Source of the DNA: Eubacteriales bacterium
GTDB taxonomy: Bacteria; Bacillota; Clostridia; Lachnospirales; Lachnospiraceae
Direction: 5' to 3'
DNA length: 64,000 bases
Assembly (NCBI GenBank): GCA_030539395.1
Contig: JAUNSC010000002.1
Location: forward strand, 135,598-199,597
Shown: in pieces, positions 35,484 through 44,614 of the stretch
Layout: every line of letters starts with the position of its first letter
How positions within the stretch are numbered: the first letter of the stretch is position 1
Notes under the pieces: model-generated
Told to the model about the DNA's origin: nothing
Seen by the model: the letters and a program-made list of their open reading frames with translations, nothing else
The model's database searches: none
Position numbers and translations under genes: made by a program

Positions 35484-37718
35484 CTACATATCAATTTCAA
35501 ACTGGATATTTATATTCCGGTATCCTTCATTTACCTCCATATACTGTTCCAGTCTGGATTTTATTTCTGTCAGTTCTCTTACGGAATCTGACTTTATATA
35601 AAGAACCTTCCGGTATATTTCCTGTATCCTTGCTATGGACTCATCTGCCGGTCCGATCACATTTCCTTTATGTTCTCCATAAATCCGCAGGACCATTTTC
35701 CTGAGATATTCCATAGCCGTCTGCAAATGTTCCTCCTGACGTCCGCTTCCATGTATGGACATCATCTTTTTCACCGGAGGATAACCTGCCACCATCCGAT
35801 AGCTGATTTCTTCATCGTAAAACTCTGCATAATCCTGTGCTGCGGCAGTGCGTATACAATAGTGTTCCGGATCATATGTCTGAATAACCACCTCACCCGG
35901 TTCTTTTCCTCTTCCCGCTCTTCCGGCCGCCTGAGTCAAAAGCTGGAACGTTCTCTCTGATGCCCGGTAATCCTGTGCAAAAAGAGACAAATCTGCCGCC
36001 AGTATCCCTACAAGCGTCACATTAGGAAAATCATGTCCCTTCACGATCATCTGCGTTCCTATTAAAATATCAGCTTCCTGATTTGCAAATGCCGAAAGAA
36101 TTTTTTCATGTCCATCCTTTTCCCTGGTGGTGTCCATATCCATACGCAGCACCCTGGCCTCCGGAAACTGTTTCTGTACTATTTCCTGTGCCTGCTGTGT
36201 TCCGATTCCGAATCCGCTTATAAACTCGGATCCACACTCCGGGCAGCGCACAGGTTTTGCCTCCTGATGTCCGCAATAATGACATACCATTCTTCCATTG
36301 CCATGCAGAGAAAGAGATACATCACAATGAGGGCACATGATCACATGACCGCATGAGCGGCAGGATATAAATCCCGAATAGCCTCTCCTGTTAAGAAAGA
36401 GCATCACCTGCTGCCCGCTTTTAAGGCGTTCCCGGATTTTTTCTCCAAGCACTTTTGAGATAATACTGCGATTGCCGCCGGCCATCTCCTCTCTCATATC
36501 CACAATATGTGAGGTGGGAAGTGCACTGTCCTTTGCACGTTTATCCAGCCTGTATAAATTATATTCTCCATCCAGCGCCCTTTTGTACGCCTCCAGAGAT
36601 GGTGTTGCCGACCCCAGCACAACAAGTGCATTTTCTATCTCCGCCCTGTGTATCCCAGTCTCCCTGGCATGATACCTTGGTGCAGATTCGCTTTGATAAG
36701 TCGGCTCATGCTCCTCATCTATGATAATGATCCCAAGATTCGGAAACGGTGTAAACAATGCCGATCTGGGACCGATCATCACATCTATATCCCCGTTTCT
36801 TGCCCGCAGGAACTGGTCATACCGCTCCCCCTGTGACAATTTAGAGTGAATGACGGATGTGCGTTCTCCAAACCGGCGGTAAAACCGCATGACTGTCTGA
36901 TACGTAAGAGCTATCTCGGGTATCAATACAATTGCCTGCTTTCCCCTCGCAATCACATCAGCAATCAATTCCATATATACTTCCGTTTTTCCACTTCCGG
37001 TGATCCCGTGAATCAATGATACTCTTTTCCCCGATGTTTTCCCGCGGCGGACAATATCTTCAACGATTTTCTGCTGCTGTTCGTTCAATATGACTGTGCC
37101 GGCCTTTTCCTGCTTCATGTGTACCGGATTACGATATACTTTAAAAGACTCGCAGGCTAAAATCCCCTGTTTTTCCATTGCTTTTACCGCTTCTGATGAA
37201 ACATTCAGCTTTCCCGTCACAAGTTCATAGGGTATCTCTTTTTCATCGGAAAGTGCCTCCAGAAGCCGCAGTCTCGCTCTCTGGTTTTTCTGCCGGAAAA
37301 AGGCAAGCCTTTGTACCGTTTCTTCTTTATCTATTAGCAGCCGGATCATTTTTTTCTCCTTCTGCCGCATCTTCTTCTTTACCGGAAGAACGGTCCTGAG
37401 GGCCTGTATCATAGTGGTTCCATATATATCCCGCATCCAGGCTGCCAGCTCCACCAACCGGTCTTCACAGGTAATCTGGGATTCATCTGTCAGTACATCC
37501 TGGACCTCTTTCATTTTTGAAAGATCATATTCCGGCTTTTCCGACAGTTGCAGCACATATCCTTTTGTCATGCGATTGGCTTTTCCAAAAGGAATCATCA
37601 CAACACTGCCCGCATGAATCCTGTCCCTGAGGCCATCCGGAACGATATATTGAAATGTCCGGTCCAGTTTTTCATGCGAAATATCCACAATAATGTTTGC
37701 AAACACTTGCCGCGTCAA
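35484..37718 (-). CDS. priA: Primosomal protein N' (replication restart helicase)
   Basis: PriA rebuilds replication forks outside the origin. The N-terminal DNA-binding domain begins VFANIIVDISHEKLDRTFQY. The helicase core has HGITGSGKTEVYM (Walker A), IIIDEEHE (DEEH box) and GSATPSLEA. A zinc-binding region has several CxxC pairs (CRSCGH, CPHCD, CHYCGH, CPECGS). Helicase motifs V and VI are QMIVKGHDFPNV and QAAGRAGRG. It has 744 residues. The start is a TTG with GGAGG 7 bases upstream, and TTGA overlaps the murE stop by four bases. Confidence 0.97.
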   Translation of the reverse strand: MTRQVFANIIVDISHEKLDRTFQYIVPDGLRDRIHAGSVVMIPFGKANRMTKGYVLQLSEKPEYDLSKMKEVQDVLTDESQITCEDRLVELAAWMRDIYGTTMIQALRTVLPVKKKMRQKEKKMIRLLIDKEETVQRLAFFRQKNQRARLRLLEALSDEKEIPYELVTGKLNVSSEAVKAMEKQGILACESFKVYRNPVHMKQEKAGTVILNEQQQKIVEDIVRRGKTSGKRVSLIHGITGSGKTEVYMELIADVIARGKQAIVLIPEIALTYQTVMRFYRRFGERTSVIHSKLSQGERYDQFLRARNGDIDVMIGPRSALFTPFPNLGIIIIDEEHEPTYQSESAPRYHARETGIHRAEIENALVVLGSATPSLEAYKRALDGEYNLYRLDKRAKDSALPTSHIVDMREEMAGGNRSIISKVLGEKIRERLKSGQQVMLFLNRRGYSGFISCRSCGHVIMCPHCDVSLSLHGNGRMVCHYCGHQEAKPVRCPECGSEFISGFGIGTQQAQEIVQKQFPEARVLRMDMDTTREKDGHEKILSAFANQEADILIGTQMIVKGHDFPNVTLVGILAADLSLFAQDYRASERTFQLLTQAAGRAGRGKEPGEVVIQTYDPEHYCIRTAAAQDYAEFYDEEISYRMVAGYPPVKKMMSIHGSGRQEEHLQTAMEYLRKMVLRIYGEHKGNVIGPADESIARIQEIYRKVLYIKSDSVRELTEIKSRLEQYMEVNEGYRNINIQFEIDM

Positions 37719-39175
37719 GCCTGTTCCTCCAAAATTTCTTTTATCAGTACTCTTTCATCCATCGGATGTTTTACTCCGCAGATTTCCTGATAATCTTCAT
37801 GACCTTTTCCCGCCAGAACAATCACATCCCCCGGCTGTCCGTTATGGATCGCATAGGCGATCGCTTCCTTACGGTCTGTGATTTTAATATAATCACCATC
37901 TGTTTTTGTAATTCCCGTCTCTATGTCATCCAGAATCGCTTCCGGCTCCTCATACCTTGGATTATCCGATGTAATGATCGTAAAGTCAGCATATTTACCG
38001 GATACCTCGCCCATCTCAAATCTTCTGGAACGGGAACGGTTTCCGCCGCATCCAAACACACATACAAGACGCTTCGGATTATACTCTTTTAAAGTAGTCA
38101 AAAGACTTTCCAAAGCCATTGCATTATGTGCGTAATCTATCATCAATGTAAATTCATCCGATACCTTAATCATCTCAATGCGGCCCTTTACTTTTGCTTT
38201 TTTCAAAGCCTCGATCATATTATCCTTCGGCACACCAAAATGGTCACATACAGCAATGGCAGCCAGTGAATTATACACACTGAACTTACCCGGTATATCA
38301 ATTTCCACAAAGAAATTCCGCTTGCCGGTCACATGATAAGAAATGCCCAGATAACCAGGTTTTGATACCAGCTTTGTATCAGAAGCACAGAAGTCTGCCC
38401 TGCTGTCAAAACCATATGTCTCTACCTGACAGGTGTGACCTTCCAGTATTTCTTTCAAATGTTTATCATCTGCATTCATAATACCAAGGCGGCACTGTCT
38501 GAACAGCATTGCTTTGCATCGCAGATAGTCTTCAAAGCTTTCATGTTCCGCCGGTCCGATATGATCCGGTTCAAGATTGGTAAAGATACCGATTTCAAAC
38601 ATAAATCCAGCCGTACGATGAAGCATCAGACCCTGAGAGGAAACTTCCATCACTACAGCATCGCATCCGATTTCAACCATCTTTGCAAAATAACTCTGTA
38701 TCGTAGTAGACTCCGGCGTGGTATTGCATGCCGGTATCACTTTATCCCCTATGATTGCTTCAATTGTTCCAATCAGTCCCACTTTGTATCCTGCAGATTC
38801 CAAAATGGATTTTATCATATAGGTGGTGGTAGTTTTTCCTTTGGTCCCTGTAATGCCGATCACCTTCATCTTTTCTGCCGGATGTCCATACCATGCGGCC
38901 GCAATAACCGCCATAGCATAACGGCTGTTTTCTACCTGAATCACAGTCACATCCTCTGGTGCCTGTACCTCCGTCTGTACAACCAGAACCTTTGCACCTT
39001 TTTCAACTACGTCAGGCACATAGCTGTGCCCGTCGGACACTGCGCCTTTAATGCAGAAAAACAGACTCCCCTCACAGACCTTTCTTGAATCATTGACAAT
39101 ATCCGTAACCTCTTTTTCCAGATCTCCCTGGACACATTTATAATCCAGTCTTTCCAACAATTTTGAAAGTTTCAT
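37715..39175 (-). CDS. murE: UDP-MurNAc-tripeptide synthetase, meso-diaminopimelate type
   Basis: This enzyme adds the third stem-peptide residue. Motifs are GITGTKGKTTTTYMI (P-loop), NTTPEST, TNLEPDHIGPAEHESFEDY and VIDYAHNAMALE-like sequence (MIDYAHNAMAL). DNPRYEEP near the C-terminus matches the DNPR motif associated with meso-diaminopimelate selection; lysine-adding enzymes lack that arginine. The 486 residues are normal. It has its own promoter and heads the operon running through priA to thiN. It is separated from the rest of the mur genes, as often in Clostridia. Confidence 0.96.
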   Translation of the reverse strand: MKLSKLLERLDYKCVQGDLEKEVTDIVNDSRKVCEGSLFFCIKGAVSDGHSYVPDVVEKGAKVLVVQTEVQAPEDVTVIQVENSRYAMAVIAAAWYGHPAEKMKVIGITGTKGKTTTTYMIKSILESAGYKVGLIGTIEAIIGDKVIPACNTTPESTTIQSYFAKMVEIGCDAVVMEVSSQGLMLHRTAGFMFEIGIFTNLEPDHIGPAEHESFEDYLRCKAMLFRQCRLGIMNADDKHLKEILEGHTCQVETYGFDSRADFCASDTKLVSKPGYLGISYHVTGKRNFFVEIDIPGKFSVYNSLAAIAVCDHFGVPKDNMIEALKKAKVKGRIEMIKVSDEFTLMIDYAHNAMALESLLTTLKEYNPKRLVCVFGCGGNRSRSRRFEMGEVSGKYADFTIITSDNPRYEEPEAILDDIETGITKTDGDYIKITDRKEAIAYAIHNGQPGDVIVLAGKGHEDYQEICGVKHPMDERVLIKEILEEQA

Positions 39176-39271
39176 ATTGCCGCCCCCTTTATATTTGATT
39201 GCATTTCAAATGTTTTCAGGATTGCAGAAGCACCAGGTGCAGAGCAATCCACAGGTATTATTTTACAGAAT

Positions 39272-39299
39272 ATCATATTTTCCATACCTTTTCAATCAA
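39272..39299 (-). promoter_or_regulatory. Promoter of the murE-to-thiN operon
   Basis: On the minus strand TTGATT (39294-39299) and TATGAT (39272-39277) are 16 bases apart, about 100 bases before murE. The leader includes a small GCACC/GGTGC palindrome. Confidence 0.65.
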
Positions 39300-39352
39300 G
39301 AACGCTTTGACCGCATTTCTGTCTGAATCCTCAGGAATCGCTTTTCTTTCAT

Positions 39353-40381
39353 TTAATCGTCTTCCTGATTGCCGGGTCTGAAACGGCTGGAGACAGAAAA
39401 CAGTGCTTCCAGACTGATATCCTCCGGCATCATTTCTTCCTCTTTGCCTCTGTCCTTTATGCTGTCAGATATCCCTCTCCCGGCAAAGTTTTCCCCCGCT
39501 TTCTTTCCAGCGGTCAGTTTCACCGCATCATAATCTGCAGCCTGCCGTTCCTCTTCCGGTTTCCGTTCCTCTTTAGGCACTTTCTTTTTGCCGATGGCAT
39601 CCACAGCCTGCCGGAAAGTTCTTTCTGTCAGGCGCAGTCTGCCTGTCTCCACAGCCTTCCGAAAACCTTCGGGAGTTTTAAACACTGTCAACCCCTTTTT
39701 CCTGAGAAGCGCTGACACACAAAGCCTGATCTGCTCCAGCTGACCGTAACACAAACCTTCTGTCAGCTCAGCCATTCTTATAAAAGACAGTGTTTCCGGC
39801 TCTCCCATCACATTCTCCCAACAATCCCTGAAATATTCCGTTCGGTCTGTTTTGTCCGGAAGAGAGAAAGAACAAATCTGAAATATCCGTCTCAGATAAG
39901 GTGACAGTTCCTCTTCCTTCTCTGTAAGAGCCGCAACTACCACAGGTAAATCCCTGTCCCTGACGTGCTCCAGCCCCCTCGCAAGCTCTAACCAGGCCGC
40001 CTCCTCTTTCAGACTTTCCAGCGCCTGCAGCATCAAAAATACGGGATCTCCCCGGAAAAGTTCCTCCAACAGCCCCGAAATCCTCCGAATCGTTTCATTC
40101 TGAGTCTCTCCCTGCAAATCAGCCCCGTAAAGACGCAGAAAACGGTATCCCTGCTCCCCCAGTTCTCCCGCAAAAGCTCTGGTCAGATAAGTTTTTCCGT
40201 ATCCTGCCCCACCCGTCAGCAAAAAAAGCCAGGTTTTGGGAAGTACCATCCATTCCTCCAACTCAGAATCAGGGCAGCAGCCCTGAAACACTGTCTTCCA
40301 TGGCTCCTGCCCTGTAACCATTGCCAGATTCATATCCGGAATTTCCTGGTAAAACTCATCAGCTCTCCATATCTGCTCCAT
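39353..40381 (-). CDS. Degenerate P-loop ATPase paired with the Vps4-like AAA protein
   Basis: This is a 342-residue protein whose specific family I do not recognise. Walker A is intact (LLTGGAGYGKTYLTRAF, about residues 54-70). The Walker B position reads PVFLMLQALESL, without the acidic DE pair, and no clear sensor or arginine-finger motifs follow. The helical region around residues 175-260 resembles an AAA lid. The last 80 residues are charged and low in complexity, and end with EALFSVSSRFRPGN. It starts 5 bp after the Vps4-like gene, so the two are cotranscribed. It may bind but not hydrolyse ATP, as an accessory or regulatory partner (inference). It is the last gene of the accessory cluster. 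No convincing terminator follows. Confidence 0.65.
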   Translation of the reverse strand: MEQIWRADEFYQEIPDMNLAMVTGQEPWKTVFQGCCPDSELEEWMVLPKTWLFLLTGGAGYGKTYLTRAFAGELGEQGYRFLRLYGADLQGETQNETIRRISGLLEELFRGDPVFLMLQALESLKEEAAWLELARGLEHVRDRDLPVVVAALTEKEEELSPYLRRIFQICSFSLPDKTDRTEYFRDCWENVMGEPETLSFIRMAELTEGLCYGQLEQIRLCVSALLRKKGLTVFKTPEGFRKAVETGRLRLTERTFRQAVDAIGKKKVPKEERKPEEERQAADYDAVKLTAGKKAGENFAGRGISDSIKDRGKEEEMMPEDISLEALFSVSSRFRPGNQEDD

Positions 40382-40386
40382 CTCGT

Positions 40387-41655
40387 TTATTCCTCCATCC
40401 CCTTCTTATATCTGGCTTCCCATTCATCCAACGCTTTCAAAATATCGTCCTTCGGTGTAGGCAGACATTCTCTCTTTGCCGCCTCAAAGATATCCCGGGT
40501 AATACAAAATCTCCCGGTCTTCAGCGCCTCCACAGCATCGTCCTCATTTCCGTATTCCTTCATCACAGCCTTTACCACCATTTCTTTCATCCGGTTGCAA
40601 AGGCGCTCCAGATCCCGATAATTATACTTTTCCGTCTCTCTGGCCATATCCCCCGAACTGATATCCTCTGCCATCTGAATCATATTATCAAAATGATGTT
40701 CCAGAGAATACTGTCTGGCCTCCGCATCCGGCAGAGGCACACGAATCAGCTCCACTCTGTCCAGCATCGCATTGTCTACCTGCTCCGGATAATTGGTGGC
40801 GCCTATGAACACAATCTTTTTATCCGAAGAATTAATCCGGTTATAGCCGGTGAGAAAGGCCGTGGTCAATGAAGCCGCATAATTAGGCAGATTTGGCAGG
40901 GAGCGGTTTTTGCACACTCCATCGATTTCATCAATAAATACAATACAGGGTTCATTGGCTTCTGCCGCCTCAAACAGGCCGTTTACAATTTTTTCAGCCT
41001 CTCCCACATATTTACTCAGAATATCAGAGCCTACCAGAGACAGATATTTATAATTTTTCCCCATCAATTCATGAGCAAAAGCCTCGATTACGTAGGTCTT
41101 GCCGCAGCCCGGCGGCCCGATAAAGAAGAACGAATGAAGGTTTTTCATTTTCAGATAGCTTTTCAATCTGGACACTTTCACATCCGTAACACACTCCTGA
41201 AGCTGTTCTTTCAGTGCTGCCATTCCTGAAACATCCGCAAAGGAATGGCGGGGTGTTTCTTTCAGCCACTGGGATGTTTCCTCTGATTTTTCCGCCTGCT
41301 GCGAAGACGGGGCCGAGGTTTTTTTCTCCCCCACAGACTGTGAATCGCTGTTCTTTTGGAGTGTGCCTCCTGCCTTTTTCTCCGCATATCGCCGGAATGC
41401 ATCAGGATTTAAACGCCTGGCCGCATCCTCGATTTTCCGGTTCAGTTCCTGCAGCCTCCTCTGATAGTATAACCGTTCCTCGCCGGTACTCATATTCGCC
41501 ATTTCCGAACAACGGAAAGCCGCCGCCTGAAGCATTGCACAGGCCTCCCGGTTATACTGTCCTCCGTTGGCAATCCGTTCATCCTCCGCTTTTCTTAAAT
41601 ATTCCTGACAGAGATTTTCGTTCCTCAGCATTGTTCTTACATAATTATCTTCCAT
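40387..41655 (-). CDS. AAA ATPase of the Vps4/katanin/spastin type with a MIT-like N-terminus
   Basis: Residues 1-92 form a helical, charged region (YLRKAEDERIANGGQYNREA, then YYQRRLQELNRKIEDA) with the three-helix spacing of a MIT domain. A low-complexity linker runs from 93 to 134. The AAA module follows: FADVSGMAALKEQL at its start, Walker A GPPGCGKT (180-187), a KYVGEAEK pore loop (215-222), Walker B IVFIDE (238-243) and sensor 1 GATN (285-288). The region SDILSKYVGEAEKIV matches the meiotic-clade AAA pattern, as does the C-terminal helix DIFEAAKRECLPTPKDDI followed by a W-x-x-Y segment. One arginine (R300) stands at the finger position, where Vps4 has two. These ATPases thread or disassemble helical polymers such as ESCRT-III or microtubules; the partner here may be the next upstream gene product (inference). 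Confidence 0.82.
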   Translation of the reverse strand: MEDNYVRTMLRNENLCQEYLRKAEDERIANGGQYNREACAMLQAAAFRCSEMANMSTGEERLYYQRRLQELNRKIEDAARRLNPDAFRRYAEKKAGGTLQKNSDSQSVGEKKTSAPSSQQAEKSEETSQWLKETPRHSFADVSGMAALKEQLQECVTDVKVSRLKSYLKMKNLHSFFFIGPPGCGKTYVIEAFAHELMGKNYKYLSLVGSDILSKYVGEAEKIVNGLFEAAEANEPCIVFIDEIDGVCKNRSLPNLPNYAASLTTAFLTGYNRINSSDKKIVFIGATNYPEQVDNAMLDRVELIRVPLPDAEARQYSLEHHFDNMIQMAEDISSGDMARETEKYNYRDLERLCNRMKEMVVKAVMKEYGNEDDAVEALKTGRFCITRDIFEAAKRECLPTPKDDILKALDEWEARYKKGMEE

Positions 41656-41676
41656 AAAGCCCTTCTTCCTGCCGAT

Positions 41677-42408
41677 TTATAAGCTGTCAATCAATTCCTT
41701 CAGGCTGTCCATATCCACCGGTCCGTTTTCTTCCGGCCCGATATACTCCTCAGAACCGCCATTGATGATCCTGTTTGCATCACCAAAAAGTTTCATCATA
41801 TCTTCCGGCTGTGTGGTAATCCCTGCTCTTCCTTCGAGACAATCCTCTATATCTTCTCCGTTAATCAGCTTCTCGATCAGTTCCACCGATACCAGACCTT
41901 CCACCCCGGTATTCTTCGCATCCTCACCGGACAGGCTCTCTTCCAGAGTACTCAGCCTGCCCAGTGTCTTTATCAGATCAGCGCTGACACCGCCGGAAGC
42001 GCCATCCATTCTCTTCATTCCATCCATTACCTTTTTGGGGTTCATTTTTCCCACTTTTCCGGACAGGCCATTGATCGCTGCCAATGCTTCCCCCATCTCT
42101 GTCATACAATTATACAGGGCTCTTGTAGAAGAGAGTTCCTGCATCCGCTCCTGAGCCTTTTTTACCAGAAGAATGGAATAGTAGGCAATACCGATCCTGG
42201 AATAATTATCCTGATTCTTTATTCCCTTTCTCTGGTTGGCCCGGGCAATCATCAGCTCTTTCTGGAGAATCAGACTGTAATCATCATTCAGCCTGCGCAG
42301 CTTCCTGTCTGCATCCAGCACTGCCGTATCAATGGCTGCCGCCTTTTTCCGTTTTTCCTGCTTTGGATCCTTTTTTTCCCGATTTTTTAACAATCCTTCA
42401 AATATCAT
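41677..42408 (-). CDS. Small helical protein resembling an ESCRT-III subunit
   Basis: No family is certain. The 243 residues begin with a very basic segment (LLKNREKKDPKQEKRKK) and two long helices (about 28-60 and 67-115) joined by a short KNQD turn. A helix follows with the pattern MGEALAAINGLSGKVGKMN then KKVMDGMKRM (residues 105-134). The C-terminal half is acidic and ends with DSLKELIDSL. ESCRT-III/CHMP proteins have the same order: basic hairpin of similar length, a methionine-rich MG..M...L...N..K segment, an acidic regulatory half and a C-terminal MIM motif with leucines at comparable spacing (L, I, L at 1, 5, 8). It lacks the arginine usual in MIM1. The gene precedes the Vps4-like ATPase by 21 bp. 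This is inference; a generic coiled-coil protein remains possible. Confidence 0.5.
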   Translation of the reverse strand: MIFEGLLKNREKKDPKQEKRKKAAAIDTAVLDADRKLRRLNDDYSLILQKELMIARANQRKGIKNQDNYSRIGIAYYSILLVKKAQERMQELSSTRALYNCMTEMGEALAAINGLSGKVGKMNPKKVMDGMKRMDGASGGVSADLIKTLGRLSTLEESLSGEDAKNTGVEGLVSVELIEKLINGEDIEDCLEGRAGITTQPEDMMKLFGDANRIINGGSEEYIGPEENGPVDMDSLKELIDSL

Positions 42409-42447
42409 GGTTTCCCCCTTTTCTGTACTCTGCTGCGGGCAGGCACT

Positions 42448-43557
42448 CTAATTAGAAAGCATTTCTGATTCCTGCTCCTGTGTTTCCTGCAATTTTCTCT
42501 GCATGGCCTCTGCTCTGGCTTTCTCCTGCTTTTTCAATTCTTTCTGCAGCTTTGTGAATTCTATTTCATTTTTTATCATACGGTCCAGTTCCTTAGATGA
42601 GGTAAACAGGGAATCCAAAAGCGACTGGAAATCCGCCGATGCTTCCCGGAGGCGGTCAATTTCTCTTTCCCCCTCAAGAAGCTCCTTCTCAAACAGTTCC
42701 TGCAATGCCAGTACCTCATCCACCAGCTTTTCATCCAGAGCTACCGCAGATTCCTCCAGCTGAAGTGTCAGATTCCTTACATTTTCCTCACATTCCGCCA
42801 GACGCTGTCTGGCCTTTGCTTTCATGGCCTTGATATTCTCAATATTCTTATAGAGGCTGACAACCTTTCCCTTCTGAGTGTTCAGTTCCTTTGCGACGGC
42901 GCTGATTCTCGCCCTGGAAATCAGACCTTCCTCCACCGCATTTTCCAGTTCAGGATATTCGCTCCAGCTCGCTTCCAATTGCTCATAGGCATTCTTATAT
43001 GCCTCTTCTCTGGCCTTTTGCTGCGCCTCATACTGGAGGATTTCTTCTTTCAGCTCATCCGCCTGGCTGCGGAACGTCGCCAGGGCCAGCATATATCGGG
43101 TCTGCATCTCCCGTTTGTTCAGAATCTTCTGCTCCTCCTCTTTGCTGTTACAGCGGATATCAGAGCGAAATTCCATGATACAGGTTCCAATATCTCCGCA
43201 GATCAATACGGCCGTTTCCTCTTTCTCTTTTTCCAGAGCATTGCGAAGCAATGTCACCATCTTTACAATATTTTCATCAATCTTTGTGGTGTCCAGTACG
43301 GAAGTATGCGCCTGCTCCAGCACTTTTTTATACCCCTCAATCAACCGGCTGATCTGCTGCAGCTTTTCCTCCCCTATCATATCCGTTCTGCTGACGCATC
43401 TTATTAATTCCAGCTCATTCAAAATATCCTGACCGCCTCCCCGATGAAGGCCGGCCATTCTTTTCATCTCCTCAAGGTCATTGCCGGAATTGTCCTTTCC
43501 CGTCTGTATTCCCACCAGCTCCTTAAGAATATCCAGTTTTTTTCTTCGAACCGCCAT
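42448..43557 (-). CDS. Long coiled-coil protein of unknown function
   Basis: I do not recognise this 369-residue protein. It is almost wholly helical and charged, with heptad-rich stretches around residues 140-200 and 225-360 (for example LEKELLEGEREIDRLREA-like segments) and a glutamine-rich end. Residues 1-110 are less regular (ILKELVGIQTGKDNSGND, VLDTTKIDENIVKM). No signal peptide or membrane helix is seen, so it is probably cytosolic. A GGAGG site precedes the ATG. It lies between the small membrane protein and the ESCRT-III-like protein and could be a scaffold or a further polymer-forming subunit (inference). Confidence 0.6.
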   Translation of the reverse strand: MAVRRKKLDILKELVGIQTGKDNSGNDLEEMKRMAGLHRGGGQDILNELELIRCVSRTDMIGEEKLQQISRLIEGYKKVLEQAHTSVLDTTKIDENIVKMVTLLRNALEKEKEETAVLICGDIGTCIMEFRSDIRCNSKEEEQKILNKREMQTRYMLALATFRSQADELKEEILQYEAQQKAREEAYKNAYEQLEASWSEYPELENAVEEGLISRARISAVAKELNTQKGKVVSLYKNIENIKAMKAKARQRLAECEENVRNLTLQLEESAVALDEKLVDEVLALQELFEKELLEGEREIDRLREASADFQSLLDSLFTSSKELDRMIKNEIEFTKLQKELKKQEKARAEAMQRKLQETQEQESEMLSN

Positions 43558-43583
43558 TTCCCGTTCCTCCCTGTCTTTTCATT

Positions 43584-44084
43584 CTATTGTTCCGTCGGTT
43601 TTCCAAAAATCCGCACAAAAATCCACATCAGTACCGCTATCATCAGCGATGGAATAAAATTCAGGATCACTGCCACTCCCAAAAAAACAAAAAACTCCAT
43701 CATGGAATAAAAAACCTCTGCCTCCGGAGCTGCTGCCGCTGCCAGGATATGAATCCCCGCAATATAATACCCGATTACCGCCATCACTCCTGAGGCCGCC
43801 ACCGTCAGCTGTACATGCCGTAAAATGTTCTCTTCATATCGGAAATAAAGGATCCGGACAATGCTTCCCAAAAGTGTCAGGATAATCACAACCGATTCCG
43901 CAATCAGTATCCGTCTGATCTGTGCATCCCTGGCCGTCAGCAGATACCCCCAGGCAAAAAGCCCGATGAAAAACAGAACAACTCCAAGGACACAAAAAAA
44001 ACCATTGTACACAGTCCAGGCCATTCCCAGCTTATCCAGGACACTGTACGGCTCTTCTGCCTTTTTCTTTTTCCACTTGACCAT
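43584..44084 (-). CDS. Small four-helix membrane protein of unknown function
   Basis: The 166 residues begin MVKWKKKKAEEP, a basic cytoplasmic start, and contain four hydrophobic helices at about residues 25-50, 58-80, 90-115 and 125-158. The last reads VAVILNFIPSLMIAVLMWIFV. Between helices 2 and 3 lies a short charged loop (YFRYEENILRH). No catalytic motif is visible. An AGGAGG site lies 6 bases before the ATG. It is the only multi-spanning membrane protein of the cluster and may tether the soluble ATPases and coiled coils to the membrane (inference). Confidence 0.65.
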   Translation of the reverse strand: MVKWKKKKAEEPYSVLDKLGMAWTVYNGFFCVLGVVLFFIGLFAWGYLLTARDAQIRRILIAESVVIILTLLGSIVRILYFRYEENILRHVQLTVAASGVMAVIGYYIAGIHILAAAAAPEAEVFYSMMEFFVFLGVAVILNFIPSLMIAVLMWIFVRIFGKPTEQ

Positions 44085-44098
44085 CCATTTCCTCCTTC

Positions 44099-44614
44099 TC
44101 AGAAGACATTATCTGCCGAAAGAGAAATCCGCTCTGATCTGGCATAATTCTCCTTCTCACCCACTACAATGCAAAAGCTTATCCCATCCTCGGGCAAAAC
44201 TCCGATTTTCCACAGACTCTTCGTTTTCGACGCTGTCATGGAAATCTCTTTCTGAACCTTTTTTTCATTTACCTCAATCAAAACCTTCAGAACAAAATTT
44301 TCTCCCTCATCAATACCGGCAAAGCTCTGCTCAGACCATGAGATTTCTCCCTTGTCCAGATCCAGATACCGTTCTGCCAATACTGTCATAAATTTCTCCC
44401 GCAGCTTCAGATTACTCTCCTGAATCTCATAGCTGTAGGAAGTCACACTTATTTTCGCATTCCCGAAATATTTTTCCTGATAATCCCGGACCATTTTCTG
44501 AATTTCGTCCTGGGCCTGCTCACCGCCCACAGTTCTCAGCATGGGAAATCCGCATTGCGGACAGCGGCTCAAAGCGGCATTCAGATTTTCCTTTCCGCAG
44601 ACATAGCATTTCAT
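44099..44614 (-). CDS. Zinc-ribbon protein of unknown function
   Basis: The product begins MKCYVCGKENLNAALSRCPQCG, a two-CxxC zinc ribbon, and continues with about 140 residues of predicted helix and beta strands (ISVTSYSYEIQ, FVLKVLIEVNEKKVQKEISM, ISFCIVVGEKENY). The alternating pattern in the second half suggests a beta-sandwich binding domain. ATG 44614 is chosen; it overlaps the stop of the preceding coiled-coil gene by four bases (ATGA) and has GGGAGG upstream, while a longer frame from 44662 lies wholly within that gene. Function is not known. Confidence 0.65.
   Translation of the reverse strand: MKCYVCGKENLNAALSRCPQCGFPMLRTVGGEQAQDEIQKMVRDYQEKYFGNAKISVTSYSYEIQESNLKLREKFMTVLAERYLDLDKGEISWSEQSFAGIDEGENFVLKVLIEVNEKKVQKEISMTASKTKSLWKIGVLPEDGISFCIVVGEKENYARSERISLSADNVF

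Noticed and set aside
39353-40381. Second ATPase as an NLR-like STAND defence protein
   Set aside because: It is short, has no repeat sensor domain or effector domain, and its Walker B region is degenerate.
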